DNA of 64,000 bases. It comes from Daldinia sp. FL1419. Taxonomy: Eukaryota; Ascomycota; Sordariomycetes; Xylariales; Hypoxylaceae. The translations under genes were made by a program, and so were the position numbers. The stretch lies in contig MU623386.1 in NCBI GenBank assembly GCA_025201765.1, forward strand, positions 1 through 64,000, in the 5' to 3' direction. The notes beneath the pieces are model-generated. The model was not told the DNA's origin and ran no database searches. It was given only the letters and a program-made list of their open reading frames with translations. Below, one piece after another: positions 37,312 to 49,569 of this stretch; position 1 is the first letter of the stretch; each line of letters begins with the position of its first letter.

Positions 37312-38730
37312 CATGCTAAGGCCTTTTAAGACTCCGAATCTAGCTTCGGCTGTATATATTGATCATGCCCGTTAGGTACTTCATCGTCATGTATAAAAGC
37401 GTCTGTCTGTTTATCCACCCTTTCATATTTTGGCCTGTCCCGTCAGCATAAATATATGTTTTATATCCTCACATATTTTGAGAAGGTTAGTAGACCGGGC
37501 AAGACCGAAAGTTGAAGTTAAATGCAGACTAGGGTTATTGATCCTAGAGGATCCCTCTCTAAGTCGACATTGGCAAGAATGAGGTTATATCGACGTGGTT
37601 TAGTAGAACAAGCAAACAATATGTCGATACTGACAGGTTACCTTCTGTAAGTGTCCAGATGGGAAGATTTAACGATTCCAAACAACCGTTTCTTGTAGGT
37701 ATAACGACCATTTACGGCTGGCCATGGTACTTGGTAGGTATTGATTATGATTTAATGCTTGCCAGTTCTTGGGTATTTAATGGTTACGTCTCTCCTTAGG
37801 AAAACAGAAAAGGAGGCAAAAGATGTCACTTGTAATAGGGGTCGAACTCTGATTTTCGTTTTCCTTTTGTCTTGTATTATATATTACTACCTGTGCGTAT
37901 ATGAACTTATATATTTGCCATATAGGACTGAGAATGATTTGTGGTGGCTTCTATCTTTGCCGCCTAGCAACACATATTAGAAGTACGCGCAATAATCGGA
38001 TGTTGTCTCATGGGGTTATCGTTCTTCTTCCGGGGCAAGGAACTACTTCTGGACACAAGAGTAATAGTTTGGCTTTTAACTATTACTGTAGGGACATATT
38101 TTTCTACCGTGCGAGCTTTTGTTGGAAAGGGGCAAGTCGCATATAAGATGTTAATTATACGGTTACTAGCTTGTATAATGTCCGGTAATTTGAATAGATA
38201 TATTGGCAATACAATAAGGCTTGACCTCAACTTTTATTTCCGTCAAAGAAACCGTTGCCTTGAGTGAGTTTATATCAGGGGGAAATTCTTCTCATCTTTG
38301 GTCATCTTTGGTAATATCTAAAACTTTAAGTTAGAGGACCGCAAGGTTTGAATTCGCAACTGACGTATGTTAATAATTATTTCTAGAATTCATGTCAAAC
38401 TTCCCACCTAGAGTACCTACTCATCAGTTATCTAGATAAGTGAGGTCTTTCTTGTCAAGCTTATTCTACGGAGTTGGCAGTAAGCCCCCCGGCGATGATG
38501 TTAGTTGGACTCAAAGTATAAGCGATGTGTATCCACGAAGATCCTTACTCATCCTCGTGGTCAAGTTGCTAACCAACAGCAAACCAGATAATAGACGATT
38601 TTAACATGAAATCTCGTATTGCTTGGCCCACCAAAAAAAGGCTATTACATCCCCAACATCTGAATAAGAGGAGTGATGCTGAGAAATAAAGCATTTCGAT
38701 ATCAATCAAACGCACAACCCAAAAAAGAAA
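37312..38730. other. Intergenic region without recognised gene
   Basis: It holds several short overlapping frames (37759-37980 +, 37901-38146 +, 37964-38230 -) with no domain or shared splice structure; these look like chance. It ends at the pol III terminator-like T run just beyond the tRNA 3' end (complement of 38721-38730). Confidence 0.45.
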
Positions 38731-38834
38731 CTGCCCATCCTGGGGTCGAACCAGGGATCTTCTGATTTTTCTGCTACGGTTGATTGACAAACAAGTATAA
38801 CAGTCAGACGCCTTAACCACTGGGCCAATGGGCA
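38731..38834 (-). tRNA. tRNA-Asn(GTT): tRNA-Asn (anticodon GTT) with a 31-nt intron
   Basis: On the minus strand the cloverleaf folds without mismatches in the main stems: acceptor TGCCCAT/ATGGGCA, discriminator G73, D arm around GCCCAGTGGTTAAGGC, anticodon stem TCTGA/TCAGA, T arm CCTGG-TTCGACC-CCAGG. The loop begins CTGTTA, giving anticodon GTT with A37; a 31-nt intron follows position 37, the canonical place. A T-rich run (TTTCTTTTTT) follows the 3' end, a pol III terminator. The intron is why a frame across it looks open. No CCA is encoded, as usual in eukaryotes. Confidence 0.9.
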
Positions 38835-39162
38835 TTGAAACTTTTCGCGTAGTTTCCAAGTGATGGTGAAAATTTTACAACTTACTTTAACTTATTACCC
38901 ACAAGGCGTCGCCCACCAAGCTATGTCCTACTTGCGGGTCTCTTTTGGACCGAGCATATGAAGTCTTATACCTATCTAGTAAACACAGGGAAAGTAGCTC
39001 TTGGATTTTCTACGAGTACAATTTAGTAAGACGTCGACGTAGAATACCCCCACCTTAGTTGCTGTGTTACGGGTTTAGTAACTTCCATACCTAACTTCTA
39101 TAGCATCAGCTGCTAGCTAGCTACCTTGCTCTTTGATACTCATATAAATAATAACAATAGCT
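38835..39162. other. Short spacer between tRNA and pseudogene
   Basis: No gene is recognised. It includes the upstream flank of the tRNA gene (transcribed leftward). Confidence 0.35.
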
Positions 39163-39766
39163 CTAGAGTCTAGACTGGGGCGAATGGGTACATTGGATCT
39201 CATATCACGGATCAGTTCCTGCAACGTGGATACTGAGTCTGTGGTGCTGCCCGCAAGCCCTCAAGAGATCGATGGCTGAAAGAAAATTTTGACGGCAAGC
39301 ACTTAGGCCAGTTCGATTTTGCGGAAGTGCCTGATAGAGTGGTGATTGGTGCCTACGATGAGGCCGTCAAAGGTGCATCTGGCTTCGTGCACGTTGGGCA
39401 TGCTTAGGGAGTTGATAGACCGGCGAAGCTTTAAGGCCGAAGGATGTGGTATTCCCACCGCAACGGCACATTCACGTGCGTGACGATGCCGCATTGCATA
39501 TGACTGTGTTGATATATCGAGATATAGATGAGGAGCGCCTCTTCGGCTTCGCTCGCCCCTTTAATATAAACGATGTTATCGGAACATTCGAAAGCATTAT
39601 ATCCAAACCACACGCTTGGTTAAGAAATCGCCGATGTGGGTAAAGATCCAACTACTATCATAAATGAGAGAGAGCTGAGGAGTTAGTTAAGAGGCTCACC
39701 GGTCACGGATGGATGAATCTAGAAGACGGCTTGAAGGAAACCGCTGAAGCGTTGGGGTTTCGTTAA
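39163..39766 (+). pseudogene. Decayed NAD-dependent epimerase/dehydratase (extended SDR), core deleted
   Basis: The N-terminal part reads TGANGYIGSHITDQFLQRGY, a stop (TGA, about 39233), VCGAARKPSRDRWLKENFDG and later EAVKGASGFVHVGHA before another stop. This is the Rossmann start of an extended SDR. In another frame from about 39446 the C-terminal part reads PPQRHIHVRDDAALHMTVLI and DEERLFGFARPFNINDVIG, and in yet another frame TGHGWMNLEDGLKETAEALGFR with a stop at 39764. The catalytic middle (some 150 residues) is absent. Stops, frame changes and the deletion make function impossible. It lies 0.9 kb upstream of an intact but clearly different SDR, so the two are not obvious tandem copies. 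Confidence 0.85.
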
Positions 39767-40643
39767 TTGTATTTTGTATAGCCATGTAAATGATGTCAAC
39801 GTGCTCTGCTGAGTGTATCGAATTATCGATGGGCGGCACAAAGTGCACCCGCAACTAGACGATGTGGACTCACGATGGTGGGACCAAAAATCAAGAACAA
39901 TGGCTTGTAGTTTGTTTGATTAAAAATACACTTTTTTCTTCTGATACTGCGAGAAAAGCTAATGCTGTGCACTTACGAGATACGGAATGGTTTTTAAGCC
40001 GAATGCTGCACTCTTTTTTTAAGCCCGGGGGTAAAACACCTAAGGTTGGGTCGCTTAGCTAATGGCGCCAGTTTTTACGACGCTAGAAGGTCCCAGCAAA
40101 TGGGAATTGCCGTGTAGTGCGGTAGTAGTAGCTTTTTCTATGGTAGGACTTTACCTGTAACAGACGGAGGTAGTGGAATACTTGCATAATACACCCACAG
40201 AACTTGTAGCTCCTCCCTCCCGAACAAGACAAAACCACTTCAAGAGAGTGGGGAAAAAGGTGGATGGTGTCATCAATATCACTCCGGATGGCGTAAAGAA
40301 GGTTACCGAATTAGATTTCTAATTGGATTTCGAAGGTCGCCGCGCAGCTTCCATTCGCTCTCCCAGGTCTCCATCTAGATGTACAACATCATGTACGTAA
40401 TAAGTACCACGGCTTAAAAAATAGGTGATTCATATGTAAATGCCATTCTCCCCAGTCGCATATAAGAAGAACTATTATATAAAATCAAAGAGGAATAAAA
40501 TTACCTAAGTTAGAGACTGCCGTATATCCTCAACCCGAGACCCCGCTCAGCGAACTACTTACTAACGTTAACCGGTTACTTACACAAACACCATCGTGTA
40601 AACTTCACGACCAAACATCCCTATCAAATCCAAACTCGCGAAA
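39767..40643. other. Intergenic region, possible small coding relic
   Basis: No complete gene is seen. At about 40201-40322 + a frame ends VDGVINITPDGVKKVTELDF-stop, which has protein-like composition but no recognised family and no start. The 3' 250 bp is the probable promoter of the SDR gene. Confidence 0.35.
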
Positions 40644-41868
40644 ATGGCCCCCAAGATCTTTCTGTAAGTAAGACCTAGGCTAGGATGGGATTCGTTTATC
40701 CTGTAAGATTAAAAGCTAATACGCTCAATAGCACCGGTGCTACTGGTACGAACCCAGCAACTACAACTCGGCTATAAGCGGCGTCTCGTCTTAGTCAACA
40801 TATATGCTAAATATTGTGATAATACAGGTTACATTGGCGGTGATATTCTCTACCAGCTAAACAAAGTCCACCCCGAATATGAGTATACCCTACTTGTACG
40901 AAACGAGGAGCGAGGCAAGCCCGTCGCTGCCGCATACCCTAAAGCCCGTCTCGTCTACGGCACCCTGGACGACGCTGAGGTAATCGAAAAGGAGGCGGCA
41001 GCAGCAGACATTGTCGTTCGTATGTTATACTCTATCAAGCCATTGTAAATATAAGAAATAAAGAATCAATAACTAACACCACCTAGACACCGCCGACTCG
41101 GCCGACAATGTCCCCTCCGCAAAAGCCATTGCCAAGGGTATCGCAGCAGGCCACACGGCCGAGAAACCCGGATACTGGATCCATCTCTGCGGCACCGGCA
41201 TCCTAACCTGGTACGACGTAGACAACAAGCGCTACGGACAGCCCCCCATCCCAGAGCAAAAGTACCACGACATCGACGACATCGACCGCATCCTGTCCTT
41301 CCCAGACACCGCGCTGCACAGGGACGTCGACAAGATCGTCCTGGCAGCCAACGACTCTCCCGCAGTTAAGACGCTTATCGTCGGGCCGCCCACCATCTAC
41401 GGCCAAGGCCGCGGTCCTGTTAACCAGCGCAGCATCCAAGTCCCGTTACTAATCGAGTCCACCCTGAAGAACGGGTACGCACCGATCCACGCGCCCGGCC
41501 TAACCGAGTGGAACAACCTGCACATCTACGACGTAAGCGACTTCTTCGTGCGAGCCGTCGAAGCCACGCAGGACCCCGCCAAGACCAGCAACCCCGAGAT
41601 CTTCGGCCCCAAGGGATACTTCTTCCTCGAGAACGGCGTGCACAAGTGGAGCGACGTCGCCCGATGGGTTGCCGACGAGGCCGCGAAGCAAGGTCTCATC
41701 CCCGAGCCTGCTACCAAGGAGGTTGACTTCCCCTTCTTTGGCGCCAATTCCAAGGCTGTCGCTGCTAGAGCGAAGAAGTATCTCGGTTGGTCGCCTAAGG
41801 GTCCGACTCTAAAGGAAGATATTGCGCCGAGCGTGGCTCTTGAGGCGAAGAGGCTGGGGAAGGCTTAG
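40644..41868 (+). CDS. NAD(P)-dependent epimerase/dehydratase-like extended SDR
   Basis: Exons 40644-40663 (20 bp), 40732-40745 (14 bp), 40828-41019 and 41087-41868 give 335 residues. Two tiny 5' exons encode MAPKIFLTGATG; exon 3 continues YIGGDILYQL, completing the TGATGYIGG nucleotide-binding motif. Later segments (TADSADNVPSAKAIAKGI, WIHLCGTGILTW, KTLIVGPPTIYGQGRGPVN, NNLHIYDVSDFFVRAV) match the fungal NAD-epimerase-like group. A clear YxxxK catalytic pair is not obvious, so it could be an atypical SDR or a binding protein. The substrate is unknown. Codon choice in exon 4 is markedly more GC-rich than in the neighbours. Confidence 0.82.
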
Positions 41869-42113
41869 TTACCTAGGTCCGCCTGAGAGGAGAGATTAGT
41901 CACAATTACTTCTCTACCGCTAGGGAAGCTCACAGTAATGGAGAATGACATCTATATAGCTTAATGAAAAGTTCCAATTTCTGAATTAAGTAGTATGATC
42001 GAAACCATGTCCAATTTTGCGCATTTCATTCATTATCATTTCAGTCGTATAACCAAACATATCCATCATCCATATAAGGCATTCTTACAAGATTATGCGT
42101 ATTAAAAGCTTGA

Positions 42114-45054
42114 TCAAGGGTATTCTATATCGAAGTAAACCTTGACTTCGACCTCGTTACTCCAGCCAGCTGTTAGACCCATTTCTTTCCACGCTGTTTC
42201 AATGTCAATGTTTATGACATGGTTGTCGACCTTGTTTATGGTGACGGTATAGGGCGGAATTGGCTGGCCTTGAATTGTAACCATGAAATCCCGCTCGATC
42301 GACATATCCGGGAGGCTTGAGATATATATCCCTTTAATCGATTAGTATCATCACTGGGGCTTTAGCAGTAATGGAATCTTACCAAGAACTCCTAAGGCTT
42401 TGAGCCGTGTATCCAAGAACACCCTGCCCGTGTGCAAAAGCTTAGATTCGTTTGTTGTGATTGCAGCGGCACCCGTCATCTTCCCGATGAGACCCAGATT
42501 GGCGACGTATATCCTGCCATTTGTCTCACTGTCGAACCTTGTTAGAGGGAAAGCGGTAAAGATATCGTAATCCCGAACATCTAATGATACTACGAGAATA
42601 GCAGCAGAAGAAGTAGGCTCTACGACAGGCGTGACGAGGCCGCTGCGATGGGCGCGTACGACGTATAAGTTTGACACGGATACGCCTGGAATATGTAAGA
42701 GGGAGATGAGTTCCCTTACCGCCCGGCGTGATACGTTGAAGACACCCAAGAGTGGCGTCCCAGTCGCCGCTCGGCCGTGGTAGCTCCCGATTTTGAGGAT
42801 CACTGGCTCGTCGTAGCTGGTATAGGCATCGATGCTCTTCCCTATTACGCTAGGCCTGAAAATAACAGTCTTACCTCGTGGCGTCGGTCCCGTCATCTCA
42901 GAAATCAGACCAACATTATGCTTCCCAGGAGTATCCGTAATATAGATTGGCCCACCGCTAAGACACCGCGCAGCAGCATGAAAACCAGCAAATTCGTGGT
43001 CAGTTTGGAACATATCCCAATCTGGTAGGATGTTAAGATGCTGGGTAAGCAATGCGTTGTGGGCATTCGCGAAGAGATGCCACGGATGCGAATCCGGTAT
43101 ATCGGGATAAAAGTCGTCAGAGTTACGCGCGAGCATAGTTGGTCGATTATGTGACAGTTGCTGAAGGAATAAGAGCTGCGGCGCTTGTGACATGCATGAT
43201 ATGGCTTTAAGGCTGAAATACCGCAGAGCCGATATCATCCAGCTATCGAGATAGGTTTCGGTAAGTTCTCGACGGTGCTTGGCAGAGACCCAGGTATCTA
43301 TCATGTACTGCACATCCGTCTTAACACCATCGATTCCACAATCAGATAAGAAGTGATAAAAGTCGTTATAGAATTTGCCAACGTCTTCTTTTGCAATAAC
43401 AGTCATGGGACTGGTCAGGTTAGAATCGGTACGATCGATCCGCACTGTCTTATAAGTCTGGGCAAGGTCGCCATTGCTTGAAATCCCTCCCCAGTAACCA
43501 AGCAAAGCATGCCAGACAGCGATATGTTGGATGCTAGGATTCTTTGAGCGAATGAGAGATACCGTGTCTTTAAGTCCATTAGGGAACGCGTTTGGCTCGG
43601 CCTCAAATCCATTCCAACCATGTTGATATTGATCCTGACCCTGGTAATCAACATCTTGCCAGTTGTCGTCTATGATAAGACTGCTAATATTGATGCCGTC
43701 TTTTGCCAACGACTCAACAGCACTTATTATTTTCTGATCTGTCAATCGTTGACCTAGTGCATTCCAAGTACCTGTTCGTTTGTTAGGCCATGTGAGATTT
43801 GTCAAGAAGCAATCGAGACAGAAGATTACTTACAATATCCCAATCCATCATACCAATTTTCATACCATTCGGGCTTGACGTCACTAGCCAAGCTCTGAAT
43901 TTCCTCCACAAACTCATCTCTGCCATTACTTGCGGCAAGGACAACGGTTCTAGCATGGTACATCGCAGCCGCTACCGCACTCTCGAAATCATCGCCAACG
44001 GAAGCCAAGACCAGACCCGCTGATTGAGCTTCGTGGTCGCTGCGTATCTACGAATCACATATTAGATAATTATTACCGAAAATTTGGTTTGCAGATTCAA
44101 GCGTTCACCTACATGCAATCTGACAGAACCTGAATCTGAACTGCGGAGGACCGTGGTCACATTAGCTACTCCGCTAATCCCTAGTAAGACAAGATGCTTC
44201 CCTTCATGGCTCAAAAAGGAGCACATCACGGCATCCTTGTCCAATTTAAACACGTCCCTACCGTGTCTAGGACCTAACCACGGCGAGCCATGTCGAACTA
44301 CAGCGAAGTATCTATAGATCGGTTAGCTGCGCATTCATAATCAGTGCTTATATTAGTTTACAGAAAACATCGCAACCTACCGGAGAGCACCGCCCCACGG
44401 AACCCCGAGCTCCACATCGGCGTACGCAGAATGATCATCTCTAGCCGGATTCACATCTGCGCTTACAGTCCAGAGTTGGGTATTGGGAGTTTGACTCTCC
44501 GCGGCCTTGACTGCCAACTCCGGGTTAAGCCCATGAATTACATTAGATAGGCTCGAGCTTGTCCCGTCAATTAGGGATCCTGAGCTAATCAAAACAGTCC
44601 CATCGCCTGTTCCGGAAACTTGGCGAGACCACCTCCAGGGTTGATCACGGCCATTGCGAAATTTTAGAGTGAAATTCAAGAATGATGATACAGTAAAATG
44701 AGCGCCGAAATATAAGGGAGTATACGAATTTTTAACAACTTGAAGCGCTGAGGGATGATCGTGGACGGAAATGGGCGACAGTAACTTCTCCGTCCAATCA
44801 GAACCGGAAGAATACCAGACGGCAACCTCCCAAGGATTTTCTGCATAGCTACTGTCTACTTCTAACAGAGCAAAAAGTTGGAATGTTTTATCTTTAAACT
44901 GAGTGATTTGCCCAAGGGGTGGATAGCTCGATACGGTCGGTTCCATCGCGGCGGCGGCGGCAGCGACAACAGGAACTCCCGGTTTAGGAACTCCTGGTTT
45001 AGAAACACGCACAGCGTGGAACTCTGAATCGATATCACGTTCACCTTTAGACAT
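42114..45054 (-). CDS. GH36 raffinose-synthase / alkaline alpha-galactosidase-like protein (Sip1 family)
   Basis: Exons 45054-44381, 44311-44113, 44047-43834, 43771-42383 and 42331-42114 give 897 residues. The family acts on alpha-galactosides such as raffinose-series sugars. Visible features are an N-terminal beta-rich region (SYPPLGQITQFKDKTFQLFALLE), WYDGLGYC/TWNALGQ joined exactly across intron 3, SSLIIDDNWQDV, GIDGVKTDVQYM (the Lys-x-Asp nucleophile motif), RNSDDFYPD (probable acid/base region) and CLSGGPIYITDTPGKHN. The C-terminal beta domain ends in MSIERDFMVTIQGQPIPPYTV in the last exon. No signal peptide is seen, so it is probably cytosolic. An alternative first Met lies at the internal AAAAAMEPTV. 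It is divergent from beta-MPP, with 572 bp between starts. Confidence 0.88.
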
Positions 45055-45626
45055 GACCACAAGTGAGATGAAATAATTAGATCATTGTATTAAACGGTTT
45101 AGGGAAATGGCATTAGATTATAAATAAGTTAGGATAAAGGGAGGTATTAATTCAAAAAGATAAGAGTTCTAGGAATAGAATAGTTAGGTACAGAAGAGAT
45201 TCTACAGTTTAAAGATATGGGAACTCGGCCAAGTTGCAACATTGAAATTGCAAGAGTTCAACAAGTGAGCCCAAGGCCCATAAATCGGCCCATAAGATAC
45301 GATCAACCAATCAAGAGTTGATTATTTCTCGTCATGGTTACCTACCTAGGTTAGGTACTTGGCCTAGGTACTTAGCCTACTTAGCCACAAAATGTTCAAT
45401 CACTAATCGGAATTTAGCGGGAAGAATGTTAAAAATTCTTGAGGCTTGCGTGCGTAAAATCTAATCCCACCTGGGGGCACAACGCCGCAATGAACCTTGA
45501 CGCCTCAGGCCAACCCAAAATTTGAGCTCTTCGATTACCGAAAACCGAACCACTCGTTCCAAGATTCACATCAAACCGCTCAACCTCCTGCTCCTGTAAT
45601 TCCGCCCTCCCGCACGCAACACCCTA
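45055..45626. promoter_or_regulatory. Divergent promoter region (GH36 gene / beta-MPP)
   Basis: It lies between two outward-pointing starts. It contains CCTACCTAGGTTAGGTAC and GGCCTAGGTACTTAG (45339-45375) and two CCAAT-like sequences (for example ATCAACCAATCAAG near 45301-45314). The presence of promoter elements is inferred from position. Confidence 0.45.
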
Positions 45627-47296
45627 ATGGCGTCCAGGAGACTCGCTTTTAACCTCGCGCAGGGCATGCGCAGCCGTGCCGCAAATTCTGCCATCCGACC
45701 GTTACGAAGAGGTTTTGCAACTCCGGTGACGTCTCCCGTTGGCGCGAAGACACAGACTACAACATTGAAAAATGGTCTGACGGTAAGCTACCTATAACGG
45801 CCAATTGGGCTAGTCAATGATTCTCCGACTTGTATCTAACGGTAAAACCAAAGGTCGCGACCGAATACTCGCCTTGGGCGCAGACTTCAACGGTGGGAGT
45901 ATGGATAGATGCCGGTTCGAGGGCCGAGACGGATGAGACAAATGGAACCGCACATTTCCTAGAGCATCTTGCCTTCAAGGTATTTGTGGACATAAACCTC
46001 GACAAAATTACAGACTGCTTACAGCTTCCATAGGGCACTCAAAAGAGAACTCAGCAACAGTTAGAGCTCGAGATTGAGAACATGGGTGGTCACTTGAATG
46101 CCTATACATCAGTGCGTTAAATATAGCCAGCAATATGACGATCCCCAACTAACGCATAAATAGCGTGAAAACACAGTCTACTTCTCCAGGGCATTCAACT
46201 CCGATGTCCCCCAATGCGTCGATATCCTCGCCGATATTCTCCAGAACTCCAAACTTGAGCCCTCCGCCATCGAGCGAGAACGCGACGTCATTCTCCGTGA
46301 ATCAGAGGAGGTTGAGAAGCAGCTTGACGAGGTCGTTTTCGACCACCTTCACGCTACTGCCTACGCCCACCAGCCTCTTGGCCGCACTATCCTCGGACCC
46401 CGAGAGAACATTCGTGACATCACCCGAACCGAGCTGACCAACTACATCAAGACCAACTACACTGCTGACCGTATGGTTCTCGTCGGCGCCGGTGGCATTC
46501 CCCACGATAAACTTGTTGAGCTAGCCGAGAAGAACTTCTCCGGCCTCCCCACCTCTTCGCCTCACACTGAAGCCTACCTTCTCTCCAAGAGGAAGCCCAG
46601 CTTCATTGGCTCCGAGGTTCGAATCCGAGACGATACCATCCCATCCGCCCACATCGCTCTTGCCGTTGAGGGTGTAAGCTGGAACGATGACGACTACTTC
46701 ACTGCTCTAGTTACTCAAGCCATTGTGGGCAACTACGACAAGGCCATGGGTAGCGCACCTCACCAGGGCAACAAGCTAAGCACATTTGTCCACCACAACG
46801 ACTTAGCCAACAGCTTCATGAGCTTCTCCACAAGCTATAGCGATACAGGGTAAGTCCCCAAAACCCCCTTTTCCAATCCTTCCAATCCTTGGCACTAATT
46901 AGTTCTAGTCTATGGGGTATCTACCTGGTCAGCGACCAGCTCACTCGCCTCGACGACTTGGTTCACTTCACTCTCCGAGAATGGTCCCGTCTTTCTAGCA
47001 ACGTTACCGAGTCTGAAGTCGAGCGAGCAAAGGCTCAACTAAAGGCCTCGATTCTCCTTTCCCTTGACAACACATCTGCCGTTGCGGAAGATATTGGACG
47101 ACAACTCGTCACAACCGGTCGCCGCCAGAGCCCTAGTGAGATCGAGCGTGTCATCGATCACATCACGGAAAAAGACGTAATGGACTTTGCTCAGAGGAAA
47201 CTCTGGGACCAGGATGTGGCCATCAGCGCCGTTGGTAGCGTTGAGGGTCTGCTTGACTACCAAAGAATCAGGAACGATATGAGCCGAAACTTTTAG
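45627..47296 (+). CDS. mas1: Mitochondrial processing peptidase beta subunit
   Basis: Exons 45627-45782, 45854-45979, 46034-46111, 46164-46849 and 46909-47296 give 477 residues, the usual length. The M16 zinc motif HFLEH is in exon 2 (GTAHFLEHLAFKGT), with the distal Glu in RERDVILRESEEVEKQ. ENMGGHLNAYTSRENTVYFSRAF and PLGRTILGP are characteristic of the catalytic beta subunit (also called PEP, the core I protein of complex III in Neurospora). It cleaves presequences in the matrix together with alpha-MPP. The N-terminus ASRRLAFNLAQGMRSRAANSAIRPLRRGFA is itself a presequence, with an RGF-A type cleavage site. Introns 54-71 bp. Confidence 0.95.
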
Positions 47297-47810
47297 GCGG
47301 GGAGTGGTTAGGAACAGCGACTTGAAGGGGGTAAAATTCGGTCATAGAGTGTACCAGATAATCACGCACTTCATTGTACCATACCATAAAGATTTCTCAT
47401 CTGTTAGATTCCCTCTACTGGCCCAAAAGACATTTTGTTTGTGTTAATATTTTCGCCCTTGAACTCTATCGAATCAGCGTACAGGCGGACAGTGCCGTTT
47501 AGTCTAACATTCGTACTTTACAGAGTTAGGTAAACATATATTAGATACCAAACTAGCAACGACTAATATTTTAGGGGTAGGTATGAATATTCTACTAGAT
47601 CGCCTGCTGTTTAGGTAGGTAGGTGCCTAGCTAATAGATGAGAAGTTTCAGGTTCTGTGAGATGGTGAGTCTATCAAGTCAACCACGATTAGGTTGAACC
47701 GGGCCAGTCAAAGGGTGTTATTAATGAAACATGGCCTGAATCCACCCTATCAGATGCTGTTGGTAGGCAGTATGACGATGCTTCGCGAGGCACATATTGG
47801 CCACGGGTTT

Positions 47811-47840
47811 ACCTACCTACCTACCTACCTACCTACCTAC
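47811..47840. repeat. ACCT tetranucleotide tandem run
   Basis: About seven and a half copies of the tetranucleotide ACCT. It is one of many CCTACC/GGTAGG motifs scattered through the non-coding DNA of this window. Confidence 0.9.
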
Positions 47841-49016
47841 ATAACTTTGAGTCACCGCTGGGGTGATTCCAAACATATGAAACTCATCAAGGGCAACCTG
47901 ACCTATTCAAATCTGATACATATTTTCATATCTGCCACGCTGAAGCTGCGTGGGATTGGAATATGGGCTGTTAGAGTTGAAAGGACTGTTGTATATCCTT
48001 CTAAATATACATATACTCTGGCCTGTGGACGACCCCGAAAATAGGATTGATGATTTGGCATGGCCTTACACGGTCTCTATTTTATGGGATTAAAAAGTTG
48101 TCTCCAAGCAAAATGATCTACAAGCGTAGGATAGGTTGGAAAAAGAACGGGCTCAGAATTTATTATTCATGGTTATCTCGAACAAGGAGGGGTTGGTCAT
48201 AGCAATGTTACCGGATGCTGAAAAATATTACCGCAGATTAGGAATATTCGATACTTTAAATTCTCCATCCAGCCAGGGATGTAGTATACAGGTTACCAAC
48301 TTGAGGATGAAATGTTAAAGGGTCTTGTACATACCGTCACTATTGTTTGATATTTACCATTCTAGCGACGCAGAGATTACTGAGCCGGGGTCATTCTGTT
48401 ATAAAATAGGCATTTTGAGGGAGAAGGACCATATCTCACATATAGATAATATATAATATTTTAGCTAAATTGTGATAATAGGTAGGCTATACCATATGTT
48501 ACTTAAAAAAGGGGTTGAGGGGAGAGGCATGAAGCGTATATAGTTCGCTCTTCATTACGTCTAAATTAGAGATTTTAATCGAGAGCTACGAAGGGCTTCG
48601 ACGATAGAATATCGAAATATCGTAATTTAAGTTTAGGCTTGAATACTAAGATGAAGTTGGTATGGACATTACTTCTATAAAAACAAATATCGCGTGGCCC
48701 GGTTTACGGAAGTTTGGAAGTGCGGATATAACGGCAATCATTAATTGGTGGATCAAGGCTGAAAAATATTAAAATGTGATAATCCTTGGAATACGTGGTT
48801 TGATTTATTGCTGGAGATGGCGAATTAATATAGTCAATATGGCGTTGCCAATGCTGCAGGCCAAGATTTCTGAATGAGGCAGAATACGCCAAACAGATAT
48901 ATCAATCCCACGGCCGTGGATCTTCACTCCTCTACTCCGCTTTTCGAGTTTATTAATCCCACCGCGTCGATCCATAACATCCTGGTGAAGACTCTTGGCT
49001 GCTGCCCACCTGGAAA

Positions 49017-49036
49017 GGGGGAGCTGAGGCTCCCCC
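49017..49036. repeat. Perfect 8-bp-stem hairpin
   Basis: GGGGGAGC and GCTCCCCC flank a TGAG loop. It could act in an RNA or be incidental. No T-run follows closely, so it is not a terminator-like structure. Confidence 0.6.
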
Positions 49037-49569
49037 AGCTTAGACCTCTGCTTTGAGGGGTTTCCGCAAGCCAACCCCCAACAGTGGCCGTGATATTTTG
49101 GTGACGAGCCTAGGATGAAAGCCTCCATCCTATGAAGTTATACTTACGAGATAGGTAACTAACTATCATAAGCAAACTTTATTGCATACAAACAATAAAA
49201 TCAAGGAACTATTCAAGGTAACACCTTAGCAGAAGTCAGATGTGTAACATGGTAGAACCAAGCCAACTATAGATATTATCATGAGGCTATACACCTATAC
49301 GCAAATAGAATTGCGACTTCTATGATACTTGAGGAATTATAACTCCTACCGCTATCCATAATTTAACGTAGAGTACATGGATGAAGTTTATATTTAGAAT
49401 TTATCGCATAACAATACAAGCATTATCTGCACCATGATTATACCCCCGTAATGCTTCCAATGAACAACACACAAGTAAGTCCCTATATACAACTATGAAA
49501 GCTTCTTTGAGGGTAAGCCGTTCAAGTTTAGCCAAGAACGATTTATCCGACGTCGTGATCGTCAATATT

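Larger units (their letters stand above)
47297..49569. other. Intergenic region without recognised gene
   Basis: About 2.3 kb. It holds an ACCT tandem run at 47811-47840 and a 20-bp hairpin at 49017-49036 (GGGGGAGC-TGAG-GCTCCCCC). The frames at 47694-48044 + and 48805-49128 - have no domain. It may contain UTRs of both neighbours, whose 3' ends converge here. Confidence 0.5.

Noticed and set aside
38569..38859. 96-codon ORF
   Set aside because: It reads through the intron-containing tRNA-Asn gene, which fully explains the sequence.
48805..49128. 107-codon minus-strand ORF
   Set aside because: No family resemblance; contains the 49017-49036 hairpin, which biases the frame to be open.
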